DNA from: Spirochaetaceae bacterium
Lineage (GTDB): Bacteria; Spirochaetota; Spirochaetia; Treponematales; Treponemataceae
Assembly: GCA_017622235.1 (NCBI GenBank)
Contig: JAGARN010000007.1
Coordinates: 62,001-126,000 of the forward strand
Direction of reading: 5' to 3'
DNA length: 64,000 nt
A program made the translations under genes and the position numbers. The notes below the pieces were generated by a model that saw nothing but the letters and a program-made list of their open reading frames with translations, searched no databases and had not been told where the DNA came from. Shown here piece by piece: positions 24,829-33,782 of this stretch; position 1 is the stretch's first letter, and each line of letters begins with the position of its first letter.

Positions 24829-26120
24829 ACCGATTGTACGAATATCATATCGAAGGTGGTTTTCCGATTAAGGGAACCATAACTGCCAGTGGGAACAAGA
24901 ACGCTGCTTTGCCATGTATTGCGGCGGCTTTGTTAACATCTGAACCTGTTGTGTTAGAAAATATTCCCAACATTAAAGATACTTGCGTTATGTTTTCAAT
25001 TCTTGAAGCTATAGGTGTTTCGGTAAAAAAACTGGATAACAATACTTGGGAAATATGTGCTTCTGGATCAATTAATACCGATATTCCCCAAGAACTTTCC
25101 AAAAAACTAAGGGCTTCAATTTTATTTGCAGGTCCCTTGGTTGCTAGAGCTGGCAAGGTTGGACTTCCGCCTCCTGGAGGAGATGTTATTGGTCGCCGCC
25201 GCCTTGACACTCATTTTTTGGCACTTACAGAATTGGGTGCAAGGGTTGCGGTTAACGGACAGTTTACATTTACTGCCAATAAATTAAAAGGTGCGGATAT
25301 TTTTCTTGACGAAGCTTCTGTTACTGCAACAGAAAATGCTGTTATGGCAGCGGTGCTGGCAGAAGGTCATACGATATTAACAAATGTTGCTAGTGAACCC
25401 CATGTTCAAGATTTGTGCAATATGTTAAAAGCCATGGGGGCAAAAATTAGTGGCATAGGAAGTAACATTTTAGAGATAGATGGTGTGCCAGAGCTACATG
25501 GCTGCCGTTATAGAATCGGTCCAGACTACATGGAAATTGGTTCATTTATTGGTTTGGCAGCAGCCACAAGAGGCAGTATAACGATAAATGGCGTTAATCC
25601 ACGTGATATGCGACCAATAAAGTTGGCATTTAACAAATTAGGTATTAGCTGGCATATAGATGGGGACAGTCTTTCTGTTCCTGTTGGGCAGCCTATGCAA
25701 GTGAATACAGATTTAGGTGGAATGATTCCAAAAATCGATGATTCCCCATGGCCAGGATTCCCACCTGATTTGACTAGTATTATGACAGTTGTGGCAACGC
25801 AAGTTGATGGTACTGTGTTGATTCATGAAAAAATGTTTGAGTCAAGAATGTTTTTCGTGGACAAGTTGATTGGAATGGGAGCTAGAATAACACTTTGTGA
25901 CCCCCATAGGGCAGTTGTTACCGGTGCGAGTACATTACATGGAGATCAATTAGTGTCTCCTGATGTGCGTGCTGGTATGGCTATGATTATTGCGGCTATG
26001 GCTGCCCATGGCGAAAGTGTAATAAGCAACGTGTACCAAGTGGAACGGGGCTACGAGAATCTTACAGAAAGGCTTAAAGGGCTTGGTGCTCATATAGAAA
26101 AAGTAGACTGTGTAGATTAG
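24825..26120 (+). CDS. murA: UDP-N-acetylglucosamine 1-carboxyvinyltransferase
   Basis: About 431 aa from ATG 24825, which overlaps the TSCPD stop by ATGA. An upstream frame to 24786 lies inside the TSCPD gene and is unlikely to be used. It is the first committed enzyme of peptidoglycan synthesis. [10 protein letters not shown] near residue 20 is the conserved start of the fold. The active-site loop reads [14 protein letters not shown]: Asp120 replaces the catalytic Cys (Cys115 of E. coli), which in other bacteria gives fosfomycin resistance. Confidence 0.95.
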   Translation: MNRLYEYHIEGGFPIKGTITASGNKNAALPCIAAALLTSEPVVLENIPNIKDTCVMFSILEAIGVSVKKLDNNTWEICASGSINTDIPQELSKKLRASILFAGPLVARAGKVGLPPPGGDVIGRRRLDTHFLALTELGARVAVNGQFTFTANKLKGADIFLDEASVTATENAVMAAVLAEGHTILTNVASEPHVQDLCNMLKAMGAKISGIGSNILEIDGVPELHGCRYRIGPDYMEIGSFIGLAAATRGSITINGVNPRDMRPIKLAFNKLGISWHIDGDSLSVPVGQPMQVNTDLGGMIPKIDDSPWPGFPPDLTSIMTVVATQVDGTVLIHEKMFESRMFFVDKLIGMGARITLCDPHRAVVTGASTLHGDQLVSPDVRAGMAMIIAAMAAHGESVISNVYQVERGYENLTERLKGLGAHIEKVDCVD

Positions 26121-26857
26121 TTTTTTGCTTCAAAGCCCATTTCTTTTATAGAACCGTCACTGTATGCAATAAATACAAGTGGCGGTTTTTTTGTAAAAAA
26201 TCCGTTATCAACTACACCAGTTATAGAGTTTATCGTATCTTCAAAAATTTCCGCTTTTACACTGCTAGGCCATTTCAAATCTAATATTATGTTGCCGTTA
26301 TCGGTTATAACAGGTCCAGCTTTTTTTACACCTTCTCTAAGAGTACTTTTAGCTCCAATCTGCTCAAGTTTAAGTTCTACTGTTTTTCTTGCTTCTTGTA
26401 TAATTTCTACTGGTAGCGGAAATCCGGTGCCAAGGCTTTCTGCTAGTTTAGATTCATCTGCTACAATGGCATAGTTTTTTGCATTGTAGGCTACAATTTT
26501 TTCTTGTAGTAAAGCTGCACCGCCTCCTTTTATTAGGTAGCATTCAGGACTGATGGCATCAGCTCCATCTATGGCCATATCCAACTGACCACCTATTTCT
26601 TTAGAGTTAAGACTGTATACAGGAATTCCTAACTCTTCGCAGACTATGGTAGTTTGAAAACTTGTGGAAACAGCTTTTATGTCAGTTACTGTACCGTCGG
26701 CAATTTTTTTTGCTAAATGTCGTATGGCAGGTATTGCTGTGGAGCCAGTTCCAAGACCTATTCGCATACCAGAAAAAATCCATCCTTTTTGAATAAGCCG
26801 TTCAATAGCTGTGATGGCTACTAATTGTTTTTGTTCACTTTGGGAAAGTACATTCAT
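26117..26857 (-). CDS. rpiA: Ribose-5-phosphate isomerase A
   Basis: A 246-aa RpiA. It has the phosphate loop IGLGTGSTA (35-43), the catalytic DGADAIS near residue 93 and [14 protein letters not shown] near 107. It interconverts ribose-5-P and ribulose-5-P. Its start overlaps the aroDE stop by ATGA (26854-26857), so the two are coupled. The last 4 nt overlap the end of murA tail to tail. Confidence 0.96.
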   Translation of the reverse strand: MNVLSQSEQKQLVAITAIERLIQKGWIFSGMRIGLGTGSTAIPAIRHLAKKIADGTVTDIKAVSTSFQTTIVCEELGIPVYSLNSKEIGGQLDMAIDGADAISPECYLIKGGGAALLQEKIVAYNAKNYAIVADESKLAESLGTGFPLPVEIIQEARKTVELKLEQIGAKSTLREGVKKAGPVITDNGNIILDLKWPSSVKAEIFEDTINSITGVVDNGFFTKKPPLVFIAYSDGSIKEMGFEAKN

Positions 26858-28347
26858 TTGTATTCCTCGCCTGTAAAAAGTTTAAATTGTCGGTAAGCCT
26901 GATATTCTAACATGGTTTTACCGTTTGCAACACGACACCCAACAGAAGAAGCACGTGCCATTACGGGAGTTATTTCTGGAACGTATATTATGTCGTATAA
27001 AGCTTCGTATCCTTTAAAATCATAAAAAAACAAAGGATCGTTTTCTTCTGTTGGTGGAAGAGAAGAACCCATTCCTTTGGATGTAGTTTGAATAATCAAG
27101 TCTGAATATTTTTCTATCAGCGAAACTGATTCGTAGGAAAGATGGGCATATTTAAATCCAAAGTCTGCTGCAAGATACTTTGCTTTAGTTGCAGTTCTAT
27201 TGAATATGCAAGCTTTTCCCTTTAATTGTTTTACAGCATATGCAGCGGCTCTTGCGGCACCTCCCGCTCCAATTATGGACACTTTTTTTCTTGCTAGAGT
27301 ATCTGTGTTAAGAAATTCCTTTAACGCTTCAATTAGACCATCTGCATCTGTGTTGTAACCTGTCCAAGTTGAATTATTTCTGACTATTGTATTGCACGCA
27401 CCAATATCACTAACTTTTGGTGTAATGTCAGCAATGTGTTCAATTACGGATTCCTTGTGGGGGATTGTTATAGAAAGCCCATCCATTCCAATATTATTGG
27501 CGAAGTCTAAGGCATCTTCAATATTTTGAGCACGTACGGGAATGTAAACAGCATTCATTCCGTGGGCTTTGTAGCCGTTATTATGAATGACGGGGCTATC
27601 AGTGGCAGAAAGCGGATAACCTGTAATTCCGTAAATTTTAGTGTTTTCGTCAATCGCTGAAAAATTGTATACTTGTTGCATTGTAACTGGATCAATATGA
27701 CCAACGGTTTTTATGATATTAGAATCCACAGGAGAGACAAAAGTAAGAAAAGAATTCATTTTTGATGCAAGTATTCTTGTAGGTAAACCTAATGGGCCCA
27801 TTGCACACAAGATTTGCTCTGTATCTTTCAAAGTTGCAGCCTCTTTAAACATTCTTGTTACATCACTCAATGTTTTAGGCATACACGCAATTTTTGGAAT
27901 TTCAAAACCAGTGGTACGCATTTTGGAAAGTTTGGCTTCTATATTGTAAATAGGACCTTCCATATTGTGGCAACTTCTTATTATTCGAGTTCCAAAGGCA
28001 AGGGCTGCGTCTTGCAGGCTTGGTACATAATAGTCTTCTTCAAAATCCACGTAGGCAAAATTCTTTCGTGTATCTTGGTCTGCAAAGGCTAATCCTCGTG
28101 CAAAAAGGGTGGTGCGAGAAGCTTCTCCACCTATAAACTTGCCTCCGTCAATTACACGCCGAATTGTTAAAATACAAGGAATTCCCGCAAGTTCTGGGAA
28201 ACGCCGAATATGTAATTGTTCGTTTTTTTCTAAGTAGTCAACTCGTAGTTCAGCTATATCGATTAAATTTCGATATCTGTTAAGAATCTCTAAATCTTCT
28301 GAAAGAGTTTTGCCTGTCAGGCAAAGGCATATGTAAGGTCTTTGCAT
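26854..28347 (-). CDS. aroDE: Bifunctional 3-dehydroquinate dehydratase / shikimate dehydrogenase
   Basis: A 497-aa fusion. Residues 1-225 are a type I dehydroquinase, with the catalytic His in IRSCHNMEG and the Schiff-base Lys in IACMPKTLSDV. Residues about 237-497 are shikimate dehydrogenase, with SITIPHKES (catalytic Lys), NTDADG and the NADP loop IGAGGAARAA. It catalyses two consecutive steps of aromatic amino acid synthesis. The same order occurs in plants and chlamydiae. ATG 28347 has no SD; TAATAT ends 6 nt upstream. Confidence 0.95.
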   Translation of the reverse strand: MQRPYICLCLTGKTLSEDLEILNRYRNLIDIAELRVDYLEKNEQLHIRRFPELAGIPCILTIRRVIDGGKFIGGEASRTTLFARGLAFADQDTRKNFAYVDFEEDYYVPSLQDAALAFGTRIIRSCHNMEGPIYNIEAKLSKMRTTGFEIPKIACMPKTLSDVTRMFKEAATLKDTEQILCAMGPLGLPTRILASKMNSFLTFVSPVDSNIIKTVGHIDPVTMQQVYNFSAIDENTKIYGITGYPLSATDSPVIHNNGYKAHGMNAVYIPVRAQNIEDALDFANNIGMDGLSITIPHKESVIEHIADITPKVSDIGACNTIVRNNSTWTGYNTDADGLIEALKEFLNTDTLARKKVSIIGAGGAARAAAYAVKQLKGKACIFNRTATKAKYLAADFGFKYAHLSYESVSLIEKYSDLIIQTTSKGMGSSLPPTEENDPLFFYDFKGYEALYDIIYVPEITPVMARASSVGCRVANGKTMLEYQAYRQFKLFTGEEYK

Positions 28348-28353
28348 AGCTGT

Positions 28354-28382
28354 ATATTATCCTAAAAAAAAATAGATTACAA
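28354..28382 (-). promoter_or_regulatory. Leaderless aroDE promoter
   Basis: On the minus strand, TTGTAA (28377-28382), 17-nt spacer and TAATAT (28354-28359) lie 6 nt before ATG 28347. Confidence 0.6.
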
Positions 28383-28421
28383 CAAGTATTATAAAATTTT
28401 GCTTAGTATGGGTATTTTTCC

Positions 28422-28451
28422 TTGACACATAATATAACCACAAGATATAAT
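28422..28451 (+). promoter_or_regulatory. Promoter of the 102-aa unknown gene
   Basis: Consensus TTGACA (28422-28427), 18-nt spacer and TATAAT (28446-28451) lie 8 nt before ATG 28460. The expected leader is 0-2 nt. Confidence 0.8.
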
Positions 28452-28459
28452 CATGTGTC

Positions 28460-28768
28460 ATGGATTTGGAAACAATTTGCCAACGAGTTTTTCAGAAAGC
28501 TTTTGCTCAAGCGGTTGACCTTTGTGTACCTGTTGCATATATCAATATGCACGTTCGTTCGTTCCCATTTGATATAAATGATTTTCGTGAAACATTTAGA
28601 AAATATGTAAGGAATACACCACTTTCAAATGTTGATTTGGATGTTTCTGAATCAGAGGATATTGAAGAAGGTTTGATTATTCTTGATTCTCTCGAAGAAT
28701 TTGCAGACGAGGATAATGACCCAGAAGTTATTCCTTTTCATGAAGTTTTGCGTGAAATACGGTTATAA
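28460..28768 (+). CDS. Small acidic hypothetical protein
   Basis: A 102-aa soluble protein that I do not recognise. The N-terminal half is mixed helix/strand (ICQRVFQKAFAQAVDLCVPVAYINMHVRS is not a known motif, positions 6-34); the C-terminal half is very acidic (SESEDIEEGLIILDSLEEF). It has a consensus, nearly leaderless promoter and no SD. The strong promoter and good coding character argue that it is real. It lies between divergent aroDE and a MATE gene. Confidence 0.7.
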   Translation: MDLETICQRVFQKAFAQAVDLCVPVAYINMHVRSFPFDINDFRETFRKYVRNTPLSNVDLDVSESEDIEEGLIILDSLEEFADEDNDPEVIPFHEVLREIRL

Positions 28769-28782
28769 TCTTATCAAGTAGT

Positions 28783-28811
28783 TTGCAATCTATTTTGTAA
28801 AGTGTTATTAC
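28783..28811 (+). promoter_or_regulatory. Near-leaderless promoter of the MATE gene
   Basis: TTGCAA (28783-28788), 17-nt spacer and TATTAC (28806-28811) lie 7 nt before ATG 28819. TATACT at 28812-28817 is an alternative -10. Confidence 0.55.
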
Positions 28812-28818
28812 TATACTT

Positions 28819-30179
28819 ATGAAAGAAAAACCTCAGATAAAAGCATACAAGTTGGATATGACATCTGGTTCAATCTTTGGAAAACTGGTAAGATTTTCTG
28901 TTCCATTGGTACTTTCAAGTTTATTGCAACTTTTGTTTAATGCAGCTGATATTGTTGTTGTAGGGCGTTTTGCAGGGGATAATTCTTTGGCGGCAGTAGG
29001 CTCTACAAGTTCTCTTATTAATTTAATGGTAAATCTCTTTGTAGGACTTTCTATCGGTGCAAATGTGGTTGCCGCCAATTTTTTTGGTGCAAATAAAATA
29101 CGTGAGTTAAAAATTACAATACATACTGCTATGTTACTGAGTTTTTATAGCGGATTAGTTCTTACGATTTTAGGTGTATTTGGTGCAAAGCATATCCTTT
29201 ATTTGATGAAAGCTCCAGAAGAAGTTCTTGGTCTTGAACTCTTTATTTACAGATTTATTTTGCAGGAATAACTGCCACAATGGTATATAATTTTGGTAGT
29301 GCCTTGTTGCGTGCAAAGGGCGATACAAAGCGTCCTATGTATTACTTAATGTTTTCGGGAATAGTTAATGTTATCTTAAACTTGTTTTTTGTTATTGTTT
29401 TTAAATTAGATGTGGCAGGGGTTGCACTTGCAACTGTAATTTCCCAGTGTATTTCTGCCTTTCTTGTGGTTAGGTGTCTTACAAAAGAAACAGAAGAATT
29501 TCGTCTTGAATTAAAAAAACTTGCCATTGACCAACCCATTCTTTACCGAATAATAAAAATAGGTGTTCCAGCTGGATTGCAGGGAATAGTTTTTTCTTTA
29601 TCGAATGTGGTTATTCAATCTGCAATAAATTCATTTGGTTCAACTGTTATAGCTGGCAATTCTGCCGCCCTGAATATTGAAGGATTTGTGTATACCTCTA
29701 TGAATGGTTTTTCTCAGGGAACTCTTACTTTTGTTTCTCAAAATCTAGGGGCGGCAAAACACAATCGAATAAAACGTTCAGTACTTATTTCTCTTGGTTG
29801 CGTATTTGTTATTGGAATTGTTTTAGGCTTTGCCATTGCCTTTTTTGGATACTCGCTATTAGGGATATATACTTCTAGTTTGGATGTGATTGCTGTAGGT
29901 ATAAAACGCCTATGGATTATTGGAATAACATATGCTCTTTGCGGAATGATGGACGTTTGTGCTAATGCACTTCGTGGTATGGGTAAATCTATGCAACCTA
30001 TGATAATTACGCTACTTGGTGCTTGCGGTATAAGGTTGCTTTGGCTTGCTACAATTTTTAGGATTCCTAAGTTCCATTCCCCAGAGATAATATATATTTC
30101 CTATCCTGTTTCTTGGGGAATTACCCTTGGTGCATTGCTTATTGCTTTTATTGTGGTGGCAAAAAAGGAATCAAATTAA
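28819..30179 (+). pseudogene. MATE-family efflux transporter, broken by a single frameshift
   Basis: Two frames together encode one complete MATE protein of about 450 aa. The first (28819-29271) carries the N-terminal helices (IFGKLVRFSVPLVLSSLLQL) and runs out of frame near 29239. The second frame can be read from 29241 as LYLQIYFAGITATMVYNFG, which is exactly the missing MATE segment, and continues to 30179. One base appears to be lost at about 29239-29240. No homopolymer or slippery heptamer is obvious there. It may be a true recent mutation or a sequencing error; the rest of the coding sequence looks intact. Confidence 0.85.
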
Positions 30180-30194
30180 GTTCCAGTGTTACAA

Positions 30195-31127
30195 TTATTG
30201 CTCAGAGGTTGGTTTGCCCTTTATCCATCGCTCTATGTCGGAATAAACTAAATGCCTGCTTTTTTCGTTAAGTATTTCGTGGCGCATATCTTTATACAAA
30301 ATACCATCGACAGATTTGTAGCCTGTTTGCCGCATAAATTCTTGGGCTTGAATCCAACTTTTTTCACCTAGAATAACAGGGTCACATTCCCCTGCCACAA
30401 ATAGAATTGGTAAATCTTTGTTGTTTAACTTCCATCCTTTTTTGCTATAGGTGGATTTTAAAAGCATGAAAAGGTTTCGAAAACCGTTCAAGGTAAAAGT
30501 ATATCCGCAAAGATTGTCCTCATTGTATTTTTTGACCATTTCTGTGTTGCAACATAGCCAAGCGTTGTCTAAATCTTCTTGCCCAACTTGTTTATTGTAT
30601 GAACCAAAGGCCATATTTTGCAAAAAAGTACTACGGTGGCGTTCTCCATAAATCATTTTCAAAAAAGAAACAAGAATCAATGCAACTCCTGTAAGAGGAT
30701 TCTTTCCTGGAGCTCCGCATATAATAAGCTTATCTATATCGGAATCGTGGCCTTTGACATAATTTCTTGCTACAAGGGAACCCATGCTATGACCGAATAA
30801 AATTATTGGTATCGTTGGAAACATTTCTTTAAGTGAAAGCGTTATTTGATGTAAGTCTTCAACAATAGCAAATCCATTTTGGTCGTAAAAATAACCTAAA
30901 TCTTCTGGGCAAAGGATACTTTCTCCATGTCCTCGGTGATCATGAATTGCAACAGCAAAACCCTGAGCAGTTAGGTGTTCCATAAAGTGAAAATATCGTT
31001 CCTTGTGTTCTGCCATTCCATGGGAAATTTGCATTAAATATTTTGGTTCAGAATCAGGAACAAATAAGACAACTTTTAGCTCAAGTCCATCTGAGTTTGA
31101 TTTAACAGAAAAATCTTTTCTTACCAT
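30195..31127 (-). CDS. Alpha/beta hydrolase, monoacylglycerol-lipase type
   Basis: About 310 aa from ATG 31127. A serine-hydrolase lipase fold is shown by HDHRGHGES and the nucleophile elbow GHSMGS. A later acidic residue in AGECDPVI and the His in KDMRHEIL complete the triad. It resembles lysophospholipase/monoacylglycerol lipases. The frame extends 32 codons upstream but those codons cover the promoter: TTGCCA, 17 nt, TATAAT, 9 nt, ATG. No SD and no signal peptide are seen, so the enzyme is probably cytoplasmic. Confidence 0.88.
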   Translation of the reverse strand: MVRKDFSVKSNSDGLELKVVLFVPDSEPKYLMQISHGMAEHKERYFHFMEHLTAQGFAVAIHDHRGHGESILCPEDLGYFYDQNGFAIVEDLHQITLSLKEMFPTIPIILFGHSMGSLVARNYVKGHDSDIDKLIICGAPGKNPLTGVALILVSFLKMIYGERHRSTFLQNMAFGSYNKQVGQEDLDNAWLCCNTEMVKKYNEDNLCGYTFTLNGFRNLFMLLKSTYSKKGWKLNNKDLPILFVAGECDPVILGEKSWIQAQEFMRQTGYKSVDGILYKDMRHEILNEKSRHLVYSDIERWIKGKPTSEQ

Positions 31128-31136
31128 AGTGATTGA

Positions 31137-31165
31137 ATTATACAAGAAAAAAAAATAGGTGGCAA
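31137..31165 (-). promoter_or_regulatory. Promoter of the alpha/beta hydrolase gene
   Basis: On the minus strand, TTGCCA (31160-31165), 17-nt spacer and TATAAT (31137-31142) lie 9 nt before ATG 31127. The expected leader is about 2-3 nt. Confidence 0.75.
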
Positions 31166-31259
31166 TAAATTTTTTTGAAATTAAATTCCTATTGTTTTTT
31201 GCGACCTTGAAAAGCTTTATCAAATTTGGATATACTTGTTTTAGTTCGGAGGTGTGAGT

Positions 31260-32228
31260 ATGAAAGTTTTAGTTGTTGGTGGTGCAGGTTACATCGGAAG
31301 CCACGTTGTAAAGGAACTTATGAAAGCAGGTCATAAAGTTACAGTCCTCGATAACCTTTCTTCTGGGCGTTTGCAAAATCTTTTTCCAGAAAATGATTTT
31401 ATTGCCGGAGATTTATTACATCCTGAAACTTTAGATAATGCTTTTAAGCGAAGTTTTGATGCCTTTGTTCACTTGGCTGCCTTTAAGGCTGCTGGTGAAT
31501 CTATGATTATTCCAGAAAAATACTCAATCAACAACATAAATGGAACTTTGAATCTATTGAATTCTGCTCTTTTGCATGATTGTAAATATATGGTTTTTTC
31601 TTCTTCTGCTGCCGTTTTTGGTGAACCACAGAGGTTGCCTATTGATGAAAATCACCCTAAAAATCCAGAAAACTATTACGGTTATACAAAATTAGAAATT
31701 GAAGGATTTATGGAGTGGTATGACAAATTAAAAGGTCTGAAATATGCTTCGTTACGATATTTTAATGCAGCAGGTTATGACCCAGATGGATTTCCTTGTG
31801 GACTTGAGCAAAATCCCGCAAATCTTTTGCCGGTAATTATGGAAGTTGCAACTGGTATGCGTTCAGAACTCAAAGTATTTGGTAATGATTATGATACAAG
31901 AGATGGAACTTGTATTCGTGATTATGTCCACGTTACAGATTTAGCCACCGCTCACGTTAAGGCTTTAGAATACATCGTTTCAAATAACGAAAGTCTTAAA
32001 CTTAACCTTGGAAGTGAAAAGGGCATAACGGTAAAAGAGATGTTAGAAGCTGCTAGACGAATAACAGGCAAAGAGATACCTGCAAAGTTTGTAGAACGTC
32101 GAGCTGGAGACCCGGCTTGCTTGTATGCTACATCTGCACTTGCTAGAGAAAAGTTAAATTGGATTCCTAAATACTCAGATTTGGACACACTTATTTCTTC
32201 TACATGGGCGGCGTATAACAAAAAATAA
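31260..32228 (+). CDS. galE: UDP-glucose 4-epimerase
   Basis: About 322 aa from ATG 31260, set by GGAGG 7 nt upstream (a GTG at 31254 is the alternative). It is an extended SDR with GGAGYIGSH at the NAD site, a catalytic Ser in FSSSAAVFG and Y-x3-K in YYGYTKLE. The C-terminal RAGDPACLYA is typical of GalE. It interconverts UDP-glucose and UDP-galactose. An ABC exporter gene pair follows. Confidence 0.94.
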   Translation: MKVLVVGGAGYIGSHVVKELMKAGHKVTVLDNLSSGRLQNLFPENDFIAGDLLHPETLDNAFKRSFDAFVHLAAFKAAGESMIIPEKYSINNINGTLNLLNSALLHDCKYMVFSSSAAVFGEPQRLPIDENHPKNPENYYGYTKLEIEGFMEWYDKLKGLKYASLRYFNAAGYDPDGFPCGLEQNPANLLPVIMEVATGMRSELKVFGNDYDTRDGTCIRDYVHVTDLATAHVKALEYIVSNNESLKLNLGSEKGITVKEMLEAARRITGKEIPAKFVERRAGDPACLYATSALAREKLNWIPKYSDLDTLISSTWAAYNKK

Positions 32229-32267
32229 CCACTGGGAATTTTATATTCCATAATCTCAGGAGTTTTT

Positions 32268-32957
32268 ATGCTTGTGGAATTAGAAAATCTTTCTAAAAGT
32301 TTTGGAAAAACCAAAGCCTTAGATAATATAAACCTTTGCTTAGAAAAAGGAAAAATTATCGGTTTGTTAGGTCCTAATGGTAGTGGAAAAACAACTTTGA
32401 TTAAAGTGCTTATGGGACTTTTACGGCAATATACAGGAACTGCAAAAATTAATTCTATTGCTGTAGGAGATGCAACAAAGGCTATGATTTCTTATCTTCC
32501 AGATAAAAATCATATTCCTTCATTTTGGACGGTAAAAGAGGCGTGTTCTTTTTTTGCGGATTTTTTTGCTGATTTTGATACTAGCAAGGCAAAAAAAATT
32601 GCTGAATCTTTAAATTTAGATATGAATGCTAGAATAAAAAAACTTTCTAAGGGTAACCAAGAAAAAGTTTCTCTTATGCTTACTCTTTCTCGAAACGCTC
32701 AACTTTATATTTTTGACGAACCTATTGCAGGTGTTGACCCAGTTGCAAGGGATATGATTTTTAGCCTGATTATGGAACATTATCATAAAGAAGCAAGTGT
32801 AATTATTTCCACTCATCTTGTTCATGATGTAGAGCGAATCTTAAACGAAGCAGTTTTCCTTAAAAACGGAAAAATCCTTTTACATAAACCTGTTCAAGAA
32901 ATTACATCCCAAGGTAATAGTTTAGAGGCTGTGTTTAAGGAGGAAGTTAAATGTTAA
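32268..32957 (+). CDS. ABC transporter ATP-binding protein (ABC-2 exporter type)
   Basis: A 229-aa ATPase. It has Walker A GPNGSGKTT near residue 35, the signature LSKGNQEK near 125 and Walker B LYIFDEPIAGVDP near 145, followed by the switch His in ISTHL. The SD is CAGGAG. The membrane partner overlaps it by 7 nt. The form resembles GntR-associated drug or peptide exporters, but no regulator gene is beside it. Confidence 0.92.
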   Translation: MLVELENLSKSFGKTKALDNINLCLEKGKIIGLLGPNGSGKTTLIKVLMGLLRQYTGTAKINSIAVGDATKAMISYLPDKNHIPSFWTVKEACSFFADFFADFDTSKAKKIAESLNLDMNARIKKLSKGNQEKVSLMLTLSRNAQLYIFDEPIAGVDPVARDMIFSLIMEHYHKEASVIISTHLVHDVERILNEAVFLKNGKILLHKPVQEITSQGNSLEAVFKEEVKC

Positions 32958-33694
32958 AGCTTATAAAATGGGAACTTTCACGGTCTTTAGTTTCCTTTGC
33001 TGTTATTTTTGCTTTAATTTGCCTTTCCTTAATTTTGTTTTCTTTTGAATTAAATAATTCTATTAGCCAAGATTGGTTTTCTTTAATTAATTATTCTCTA
33101 CTGGGTATGTGTTTTTGGGCATTGTTTGTTTTAATTGTAATTACAATAATAAAAACTTTTGGCAAATTCCTTTTTGGAGAAATGGGACATTTGCTTTTTT
33201 GTCTACCTATAAGTCTTGATAAAATACTTTTAGCAAAATTATTTTCTTGTATAATTTTAATTGGTTCATCTGTAGTTATTGTGTTAAATGGGCTTTTACT
33301 TACGGTGGGAGTTGTAGAAAACAGTATTTCTGATACATATCTTTTTCTTTTTGATTTAATTTTTTCACTAACCGGTGGAGATTCCGTTTGGTCATGGAAT
33401 TTAAATGTAATTTGCCAAATGGTTGCAATCCTTACTTTTGTTATGTTGGTTTTAAGCATTTTAAATGTACTTCATTGTCATACTTTTAAGTTTATTGTTG
33501 GAGTTGCAATGTTTATTGGAATAAATGTGTTGTACAATTTTATTCGGGGTTTGGCAATAAGTTTATTTTATAAAACAATAAATCAATTCCATTTAATTGA
33601 GTATGTTGTTGATTCTGTAGTTGCTTTAATTTTTGCAGTTGGAGCATATTTTTTAACTCGATATATTATTTTTCGTTTTTTGGAATTAGAATAG
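32951..33694 (+). CDS. ABC-2-type permease subunit
   Basis: A 247-aa protein with about six hydrophobic helices (LVSFAVIFALICLSLILF, ALFVLIVITIIKTF and others). There are no soluble domains. It begins inside the ATPase gene and forms the membrane half of that exporter. The substrate is unknown. A strong terminator follows. Confidence 0.82.
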   Translation: MLKLIKWELSRSLVSFAVIFALICLSLILFSFELNNSISQDWFSLINYSLLGMCFWALFVLIVITIIKTFGKFLFGEMGHLLFCLPISLDKILLAKLFSCIILIGSSVVIVLNGLLLTVGVVENSISDTYLFLFDLIFSLTGGDSVWSWNLNVICQMVAILTFVMLVLSILNVLHCHTFKFIVGVAMFIGINVLYNFIRGLAISLFYKTINQFHLIEYVVDSVVALIFAVGAYFLTRYIIFRFLELE

Positions 33695-33732
33695 CTTTTA
33701 TATTACAGTTAAAATCAAAATTTGCAAAAAAA

Positions 33733-33761
33733 GGGGTACATATCACATTGATATGTACCCC
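33733..33761. terminator. Bidirectional terminator
   Basis: A perfect 13-bp stem (GGGGTACATATCA) with a 3-nt loop has A7 before it and TTTTT after it. It serves the converging ABC permease and secreted GH5 genes. Confidence 0.93.
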
Positions 33762-33782
33762 TTTTTATTTTAATACTCTAGC

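Noticed and set aside
29220-29280. Programmed -1 frameshift in the MATE gene
   Set aside because: No X XXY YYZ heptamer, stem or SD-like stimulator is visible, and MATE proteins are not known to use one.
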